DNA from: Rheum nobile
Lineage: Eukaryota; Streptophyta; Magnoliopsida; Caryophyllales; Polygonaceae
Assembly (NCBI GenBank): GCA_027886185.1
Contig: WOAB01000226.1
Span: forward strand, 310,001-374,000
Direction: 5' to 3'
DNA: 64,000 bases
A program made the position numbers and the translations under genes. The notes beneath the pieces were generated by a model. It had not been told where the DNA came from. It saw nothing but the letters and a program-made list of their open reading frames with translations, and did no database searches. Positions 56,122 to 64,000 of the stretch are shown piece by piece (position 1 is the first letter of the stretch; the number at the start of each line of letters is the position of its first letter).

Positions 56122-59100
56122 TTCCCTTATGTGCAGAAAGAAGAGAGGCAACCCCAACTATGGTACATTGACAGTGGTTGCTCATGCCATATGACCGGAA
56201 AAAGAAATCAAATGACCTCTCTTCAACCTCTCCAAGGAGGGAACATATCCTTTGGAGACAAAAGCAAAGGGAAAATCTGTGGAATAGGAACTGTGAAACT
56301 CAACGATCATATTCAGGTAAACAAAGTTCACCTTGTTGATAGTCTTGGTTTTGATCTAATAAGTGTGTCACAGCTGTGTGATCAAGGAGACAATGAAGTC
56401 AGATTTAGATCAAACGAATGCTCAGTTCTTGACTCCTCGGGACAAATCATCCTAAAAGGAAAGAGATTCAACAATGTTTACATTATTGATCCATCCTTCG
56501 TCCCCAAGGAGAAACTGTGTCTCTCAACCGTGAATGACCAAGCTGAGTTGTGGCACCAACGCCTCGGTCATGCTAGCACCAAGCTGATTCAAAAGCTACA
56601 CTCAAAGGAACTAGTCAGACGATTGCCAAAGCTGAGTGGTACATCTAAGGAACCATGCTCTGACTGTGTAAAAGGAAAACAGGCTCGTAGTTCCTTCAAA
56701 TCCAAAAACATGGTAAGTACCTCAAGGCCTCTTGAGCTCATCCACATGGATCTTTGTGGACCCATGAGAGTTCAAAGCCTAGGAGGGAACAGGTATATTT
56801 TTGTTATTGTCGATGACTTCTCTTGCTTTACCTGGACCATTTTCATTAAATCTAAAAGTGAAGTCATTGATCGCTTTAAAGACCTGGTTCCCTTGTTAGA
56901 AAAATCCCTTGATTGTTCACTTAATGCTATTCGGTCTGACCATGGTACCGAATTCGAAAATGGAGAATTTCTAACCTTTTGCAGTGAGCATGGCATTGAT
57001 CACAACTTCTCTGCACCATACACTCCTCAACAGAATGGAGTAGTGGAGAGAAAGAATAGGACCTTGGAAGACATGGCTCGAACTATGTTGATCTCAAGTG
57101 GACTCTCCCAATCCTTTTGGGCTGAGGCGATCAACACAGCATGCTACATCATCAATAGAGCCATGCTTCGCCCTATCACAGAGAAGACACCCTATGAACT
57201 CCTAAGAGGAAGAGTTCCCAACATTTCTCATCTAAGGGTGTTCGGATACAAGTGCTTTGTGCACAACAATGGGAAGGACAATCTTGGCAAGTTCGACCCA
57301 AGAAGTGATGAAGTAATCTTCATTGGATATGCCTCAGGCAGCAAGGCATACAAGGTCTTCAACAAAAGGACTAAAAAGGTAGAAGAAAGTGTTCATGTTA
57401 TTTTTAATGAAAAATCACTCGGAAAGATTGTGCAGAACACCACCAGTTCCTTTGAAGATCCATTTCCCAAGTCATCCCAAGAAGATCCAGATGAAGATGT
57501 CACTTCTCCCAGTTCCTGCCCTGCTGAACGGAACCATCCAATGGCTCCTCCACCAGTTCCCATGGATAATGAACAACAATCCATTTCTGGGAACCATGAG
57601 CATGACGACAACATCTGTGGAGACCTCAATGATTCATCTTCCCACATGTTCTTCAATGGAGAAGGTGACCCCAACTAGGAAGCTGAATGCTCAACTCAGA
57701 ATGTCTCCACATCAAATACTTTGGCTTCCAACAGAGAAAGAAGAGTCGTCAAGCCTCCAGTCAGGTACGAACATCTAACTTTCTTTTCCTTTAATGCCTT
57801 TTTGTCTATTATGGAACCAAAGAACATAGGTGAGGCACTGAAGGATGCGGACTGGATCCAAGCCATGCAAGAGGAGCTTCATCAATTTGAAAGGAACAAA
57901 GTCTGGCATCTGGTTCCTCGCCCCAAGGATAAGCACATCATAGGAACCAGATGGGTTTTCAGAAACAAGCTAGATGATACAGGAGCTGTGATAAGGAACA
58001 AAGCAAGACTTGTGGCTCAAGGATACAATCAACAAGAAGGAATTGACTATGATGAAACCTATGCTCCAGTGGCAAGGATCGAAGCAATAAGGTTGTTGAT
58101 TGCCTTCACATCTCACAAAGGGTTCAAGTTGTTCCAAATGGATGTGAAGACAGCCTTCCTCAATGGAATTCTTCAAGAAGAAGTCTATGTCAAGCAACCT
58201 CCTGGTTTCGAAGACGACGATCATCCAGATCATGTCTACTTTCTAGACAAGGCACTCTATGGCCTCAAGCAAGCTCCTAGAGCTTGGTATGATCGTCTTG
58301 CCCAGTTCCTACTCTCAAATGGCTACAGGCGTGGAGTTATTGATAAGACTCTCTTCATCCTAGAAGAAGAAGGTAACATCTTAGTGGTTCAAATTTATGT
58401 TGATGATATCATTTTTGGTTCCACTAACCTGTCCCTTGTAGACAAGTTCAAAGACTTGATGAGCAGTGAATTTGAAATGAGTTTAATTGGGGAACTCACA
58501 TTCTTCCTCGGATTACAAATCATTCAAAAGGAAGATGGTATTCAAATCCACCAACAGAAGTATGTCAGGGAACTACTGAAGAAGTTCAAAATGGATTCAT
58601 GCAAGCCTCTCTCCACTCCCATATCCACCATTGCCCATCTGGATAAGGACCACTCGAGTCCTTTAGTGGAGGAGAAGCTCTATAGAGGTATGATTGGCTC
58701 ACTCATGTACCTAACCGCTAGTCGACCAGACATTGTCTTTGCTGTTGGCTTGTGTGCTAGGTTCCAATCTTGTCCGAGAGAAACCCACTTGGCTGCTGTA
58801 AAGAGAATACTTCGATATCTCAAGGGAACTGACGATCTCTGCATTTGGTACCCCAAAGAATGTCCCTTTGAGCTCATGGGTTTCACTGATGCTGATTATG
58901 CCGGATACTTGGTGAATAGGAAGAGCACTTCTGGAATGGCACAGTTCCTAGGCCCTTGCCTCGTGTCATGGGGATCAAAGAAACAAGTTTCAGTCTCTCT
59001 CTCCACCACAGAATCCGAGTACATTGCGGCTGCCTCTTGTTGTTCCCAACTTCTCTGGCTAAAGCAACAACTCGCGGACTTTGGTATGTCTTATGGCCCT

Positions 59101-59343
59101 CTCACTATTCTTTGTGATAACACTAGTGCCATAAACATTTCTAAGAATCCTGTGCATCATACTAGGACCAAGCATATTGACATTAGACATCATTTTCTTA
59201 GAGATCATGTTGAGAAGGGAAACATCATTATGAAATTTTGTAGAACTGAAGATCAAATTGCAGATATATTCACCAAGGCATTGAATAGAGTTCCTTTTGA
59301 GAACCTCAGATTGGAACTAGGAATGATTCTTATTACTCAATAG
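56122..59343 (+). pseudogene. Sirevirus pol, complete except for one in-frame stop
   Basis: It is in frame with gag. Protease DSGCSCHMTG (about 56172), GAG-pre-integrase ELWHQRLGHASTKLI (about 56545), integrase D-D-E with IHMDLCGPM, SDHGTEFENGEF and NGVVERKNRTLEDMA, then a variable proline-rich linker with TAG at 57676. RT follows with RWVFRNKLDD, QMDVKTAFLNGILQEEVYVK and catalytic YVDDIIFGS (about 58400), and RNase H with TDADYAGYLVNRKSTSG, STTESEYIAAASC, CDNTSAINISKNPVHHTRTK and DIFTKALNR. It ends at TAG 59341. The linker stop is CAG-compatible (C to T). Function would need readthrough or reversion. Confidence 0.92.
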
Positions 59344-60184
59344 TGACCTTAGTTCTGAGAATTCTTTCCGAGTTCCCCTGATTGACTAGTTTAAGATATT
59401 TAACTTGTTGAGTCTTGATGTCCTTGTGTTATATCTTTTGCTACAAACCCCTCTTGTCATAATGGTTTCTTATAAAGGCTTAGATAAATTTTTCTGGTTC
59501 GTTTCCTTTTGATTATCATTATTTCTCAACTCCTCATTGTTCAAATTTCTTTGATGGCCCAAAAGTCACAATCTGATCATATTTCTAACCCAACATTACA
59601 AGCTGAAATGATGATTGTGTACTAAGACCTACCCTTGCCTCATTGCTCAATTTAATTCTCTATGATCCATCTCTAAACCTTCTCTGAGAATTACTGTGCA
59701 ATGTGATAAATAGCCTACCCTGATTCCTTGTATGGGAACGTACTGTTTTTAGTTCCTTTGTCTCCACCCACACCAAAGGTTCCCATACATTCCTCTAGAT
59801 CGCTGAAAATGTCGCCAGAAAGGAACCAGAACATCGCATCTCTCCAACGGCTCGCTTGGCTTCCCCAGACGCTATTTATGGCATATTGGCAGGGATAAGG
59901 CATGTCTCATCAGTGGCAGACCTCCCTCTTCTCGGAATGGGTCATATTTTGAATTTAAATTAGTCATTCCAAAAAGCTGCAACTCTCTTCAATGCTTCGG
60001 ATTTTCCTTGATCTTCTCAACGGCTGGATTTGCTTCAACGGTCACCTCAGCTCTTGGCCATCCCAGATCTTCATCGCCCTTAAAGAGGTGCTCAGTTGCT
60101 CTGAGTTGATCACACAAGCTCTCCATCTCTCTGATCTTCTACCTCTCTTTCTCTTCTCACAACAATCCTCTTAGCTCCTCTCAA
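59344..60184. other. Pol to env-like spacer of the Sirevirus
   Basis: No domain is seen. Short frames only. The corresponding gap in the minus-strand copy is 30321-31076. Confidence 0.55.
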
Positions 60185-61432
60185 ATGGCCAACCCTAACC
60201 CAATCGTTGTTATGGATGAAGAGGAAGCTGCTTTTCTTCAAGCATTTCGCGAAAAGAAGGCTAAAGCCTCCTCCTCCAAGCCTGTTTCTGCCTTCACTTC
60301 TTCAAAATCCCTCCCCAAAGAAAACCCTGTGGCGAAACCTGCAGAGAAACCAGAAGAGAAGCTTGAGAAACCACCAAAGGATAAGGAAAAGGTGGAAGAG
60401 GAACCAACCATGCCCAAAGAAGAGGAGCAAGCCATCACTTTGGCTTCAGAATCAGTCACAAAATCAGTTTCTGAAGGCGGATCGCATGATTCCTCTCCGA
60501 ATAAATCACATCAAGAGATCCTTAGCCCCGAGCCTTCCCCGATCAGCCTCAAATCCAAAACTTCCAACCCAGGCCCCTCTGTCGCCACAAGAATGCAACA
60601 GAGGAAGAGAAGCTCCCAAGCCATTGTTCCCTATGAAACCAAATCCACAAAAAGGGCCAAAACCACCACCCTCTCTGTCTCCTCTTCCTTCTCCAAAAGG
60701 AAGATCCTAAAACCTCTCATTATCGGCAGAGAATTCTGGACCCAGGCGTTAGAAGAAGAGGATGAGGAACTCTATGGAGAAGCTTTGGATGAGTTCCACT
60801 CTTTGTTGCAGTTCCAAGGGTGGGACGAGATACTGTGCGAACCTTTCTCTGCTTCCGACGAAGTTGTCCGGATGTTTTACCAGTCCATGGAATTTGTACC
60901 CCAGAAGGAGAACTCTCCCTGTCACGACGCCATTCTCATATGGAAGGGAACCAGCTTTCCCCTGTCCGCCAATCTAATCGCGTCTGCCCTAGGGATTGAG
61001 TCGAGGTCTGGGTTTGGCATTCTGCCTTAGAAGAAGGGATGGCCCAAGGGAAAGGGCTTCAAGTCCAAAGGAGCAATCGTCAAGAAAATTTATGATGGCG
61101 CATCCCCCTCATCTTTGGAGACGAAGGATCTCTCCATCGCAAACCGGCTACTGCATTTTTGGATCACTCGCAACTTGGTTCCCAGGCAAGAGCACAGGAA
61201 TGAAGTCCTCATCACCGACGCCATCTACATGGACAAAGTGCTCTCCGGCTTTCAGTTGGATCTTCCCCGTATTGTGCTGGCTCACATGCAATTCTGTGCA
61301 TCCCATGACTTCCATGCTTTACCCTTCTCTCACATCATCAAGAAGCTACTCTCCAACCTCAATCAATACCCAGAAGACCACCCGAGACTGCCTACAGCAA
61401 ATGTCTTACCATGCACACAGTTCAGAAGCTGA
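60185..61432 (+). pseudogene. Sirevirus env-like ORF, one stop and 3' truncated
   Basis: ATG 60185 opens MANPNPIVVMDEEEAAFLQA followed by a long charged, proline- and serine-rich region (lysine/glutamate runs to about residue 90). The second half has HDAILIWKGTSFPLSANLIA, then an in-frame TAG at 61028, then ANRLLHFWITRNLVPRQEHR, a motif found in plant transposon-associated proteins of this kind. No signal peptide or membrane span is obvious. The last residues (about 61405-61432) lie at the junction with gypsy gag. The natural protein would be longer. Its role is unproven in the family. Confidence 0.7.
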
Positions 61433-61439
61433 AATCTAA

Positions 61440-63348
61440 GGAACAACAACCCATTCTGGAGCTCTCGGAGGAACATATCGCGCAACATGAGGTGGTGCCA
61501 CTCACCAGCCCTCCACAAGATCCCATTCTGGAGCTCTCGGAGGAACAATGCGAGAACCTGGAACTTAGGCGCCAACTTTCCGAATACCAGGCCAAAGAAC
61601 GCGCTGCACTGGCACACCCCACACCAACCTTGCAAATACCCATGGATCCTCTAGTCGCACCGCGACAAACAGAAGCTGGGCCAAGCAAACAAAGCGTTGA
61701 CAAGGGCAAAGGAGTGATGCCCTCGTCCTCCAACTTGCAACCGCGTCTTCAACGGATCCAATCCGTCATAGAAAGCCGCCAAGGGTATGTCTCGCATTGC
61801 GACCGCTATGCACCCCAAACAACACCAGTCCGCGACGAAAGAGACTCCGATCGCGATGAGGGTGCCCATGGTGAGTACTCTGACCCTTATGACTTCAATG
61901 ACAGGTACGAAGTCAGAGGAACAAGACGCCAACGCGAGATTGCCTCTACACCACTAGCCGGCAGAACCAGACGACATGAACGCGACGAAGGTCGGCCGCG
62001 ATGATCCAATCGCGCCCAAGACGCTATGCAGCGTCAACGTCGCCATGCTCCCACCCCAGTGCCATTCAACGTGGAGGACCACCTGGGCCACCAAAGTACG
62101 CGGATGCCTCACTATGGCTCAGATGGATACTTCTCCCACACTCCTCTCCACCAAGATGAGTTCGAGGAGTTTGATGATAAAGAGATGGAGGACTCAGGGA
62201 TGATCAATCCAGGGAATTTCCATCTCCCACTCGGTGATCCCATGGAGTTGCAAGACCGCCCAGCCGATTGGATCCCTTCAGCTAGGCTCAACCAAGGCGC
62301 AAACATGGCCAATGTGTCCTTCGATAGTCGCGATGAAATGCAGAGGAGGCAAGACATGCCTTATGATGTTCGCCGCGACGCGCCCCACCAAGGACACCAG
62401 CGCTGCCCACGCGCCTAGGGGATGGAGCAACAATCCCCGTTTGGCAATGATAGCGGCAATGTTGGCGCGCGAAGGCACCAGCAAAGGTATGCCCACTTTC
62501 CACAGGCCCAAGGCCCCGCATACGCCCCCTTGGACATCCCAGTTCCGCGATTACAACAGAGGCCTCAAGTCAATGTGCCCAGGCTCAATCGCCACGATAT
62601 CAAGGTAAAAATTGAATTTTTTATTGGTGAATACAACCCTGCAGTTTTTCTTGAATGGTTGCAGGCCACGGAGTACACCTTGATCTATTGCCAAGTTCCA
62701 AAAGAGGACTACGTGGCCGCCGCCACAGTCCACTTCCGAGGTACCGCGAGAGTTTGGTGGCACCGATTTGTGGATGATCGCATAAGGAGAAAATTGGTGC
62801 CTCTCACTGAATGGCACCAGCTCAAGTTTGTGATGACACTCAAGTACGTGCCCCAAGATTACAAGAACCAAATGCGCCTAGACATTGCCAGGGCGAAACA
62901 GGGTTCGAAGACCCCCCTTGAGTTCTTCTCGCAACTTGAGGACATGTACTACAAGGCGTCCATTAGCGTGGCTCCCTCCACGATGAGGATGAAGTTTTTG
63001 AGTGGTCTCAACACCAATATCTGAGACCAATTGGAGATCCTTCCCATCAAGGACCTCAACACGCTCACGCACACGGCAATGCAACTCCACGATCAAATAG
63101 TACGAAAGCGTCAAGGACCCTACCAACCTTATGGCCAAAGAAGGTATGACACTCAAACTAGTCAAATTCCTTCCACTAATGTGCGCGGTCCTTCCCTAGG
63201 AACCACCGCATCAAATGCCAACAGACAAGGAAAGACCGCGTCAAATGTGTGCGGTCCTCCCCCCAAGAACCACCGCGTCAAATGCCAGCAGTGGTCCACG
63301 CGCGCCACCACCAAAGGGTACATTACCAACCCAGGAACGCGCGCGTGA
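61440..63348 (+). pseudogene. Ty3/gypsy gag of the second copy
   Basis: It is homologous throughout to 13800-15480. Same blocks: PILELSEEQ (twice, about 61452 and 61530), RIQSVIESRQGYVS, FEEFDDKEMEDSGMINPG, VKIEFFIGEYNPAVFLEWLQ, FRGTARVWWHRFVDDRIRRK, EFFSQLEDMYYKASISVAPS. One frame carries stops at 62002 (TGA), 62416 (TAG) and 63022 (TGA, where the first copy has CGA). The ILELSEE block is duplicated here, as a 72 bp tandem-like repeat, but single in the first copy. The start of gag is missing at the Sirevirus junction. Confidence 0.87.
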
Positions 63349-64000
63349 TATGGAATGCTACAAATGTGGAGGCAGAGGGCACATCATGAGGAATTGCCCA
63401 AACAACAAGAAAGTTCTCTTCTCCATAATCTCCGCGGGTTATGAATCTTTTCAGGAGGAAGACACCACGCTTGAGACCATCGATGAAGGGTTCGAAGGTG
63501 ACGAGGAGGCTTACACCTGTGAAGCCACCGCGTTGCATGAAGGCACAACTCTGAGCCTTGTCATGCGACGTCTCCTCACTGTCAAGGAAGCCACTCTTGG
63601 TGATCAACGCGAGAATCTGTTCCATACGCGTTGCAAGGTGAAGACCGCGTCCTTGAGCGTCATCATTGATGGAGGCAGTTGTTGCAACATCATTAATGAA
63701 AAGGTGGTCACTCATTTCAACCTGCCAACCACTCCTCACCCACAACCATACGAACTACAATGGATTTCATCGATTTCTGGTAACACTATAATTCGTCAAT
63801 GTCTCATTTCATTTTCCATTGGTCAATATACCGATTCTGTCCTTTGTGATGTCATTGCAATGGACGCCACACATCTTCTGTTGAGGCGCCCATGGCAATT
63901 TGACAGGCGCGTTCTTCACGATGGGTATTTAAACACTTATGTGTTTACTTACCATGGGAAACGCATCACGCTCTTACCTATGTCTCCACATGAGATTTTA
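63320..64000 (+). pseudogene. Ty3/gypsy zinc knuckle and protease of the second copy, running off the window
   Basis: After a frameshift near 63300 the frame reads ERARDMECYKCGGRGHIMRN with the CCHC knuckle, an acidic spacer, and protease LSVIIDGGSCCNIINEKVVT with the family-typical DGG. It continues open to 64000 with WQFDRRVLHDGYL. It is better preserved than the first copy at the active site. Confidence 0.87.

Larger units (their letters stand above)
53640..61408 (+). mobile_element. Sirevirus-type Ty1/copia element, plus strand, lacking its 3' LTR
   Basis: The 5' LTR, primer site, gag, pol and env-like frames are in order and far better preserved than the minus-strand copy: only one stop inside pol and one in the env-like frame. 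It starts in the gypsy LTR at TGTTAGGAAACGG. The right side passes from env-like sequence directly into Ty3/gypsy gag at about 61405-61440, so the 3' LTR and part of the env-like region have been deleted with the gypsy LTR end, leader and gag start. Confidence 0.9.

Overview
This window looks like repeat-dense heterochromatic DNA from a flowering plant, probably a eudicot. That rests on element types known from angiosperms: Sireviruses, Athila- and Tat-type Ty3/gypsy elements, a Cassandra element with a 5S-derived LTR, an Au/TS-like SINE and hAT-type MITEs. I see no host gene that I can support. Almost all coding capacity is transposon gag, pol or env-like sequence, most of it broken by stops and frameshifts.

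Layout. 1-8.0 kb is AT-rich DNA with short insertions: two non-LTR (LINE-derived) insertions with 13-14 bp target-site duplications (TSDs), an 880 bp inverted-repeat element, and a SINE fragment inside a diverged tandem repeat. 8.0-22.6 kb is a minus-strand Athila-like element. Its gag is split by a Cassandra element in LTR-internal-LTR-internal-LTR form. One Cassandra LTR is split by a complete 9.07 kb Ty3/gypsy element, and that element's 5' LTR carries a hAT MITE. Another hAT-like element sits in the middle Cassandra LTR. 22.6-27.5 kb is a decayed plus-strand Ty1/copia element. 27.5-37.9 kb is a minus-strand Sirevirus with gag, pol and env-like region, a hAT MITE in gag and a TRIM-like unit placed between two primer-binding sites. 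37.9-38.8 kb is a 441 bp tandem duplication. 38.8-52.9 kb is a minus-strand Tat-type element. Its protease region is split by an Athila-like solo LTR, which is itself split by a 6.5 kb array of three 1.83 kb LTRs and two 0.48 kb internal domains. Its gag is split by a 482 bp near-perfect palindrome that carries a tRNA-like Pol III promoter module in each arm. 52.95-64.0 kb is a second copy of the Ty3/gypsy family. Its 5' LTR is cut by a plus-strand Sirevirus (53.6-61.4 kb) that has lost its 3' LTR, and gag/protease then resume to the window end.

How it fits together. TSDs and interrupted reading frames give an insertion order at most nesting levels. The most unusual structures are the tRNA-bearing palindrome with TG...CA ends and an imperfect 5 bp TSD, two unrelated small LTR families both in a three-LTR state with intact outer TSDs, a TRIM unit grafted at the primer-binding site of a Sirevirus, and a helically phased 10 bp motif array upstream of the TATA box in the 1.83 kb LTRs. 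Family names come from motif recognition without database searches.
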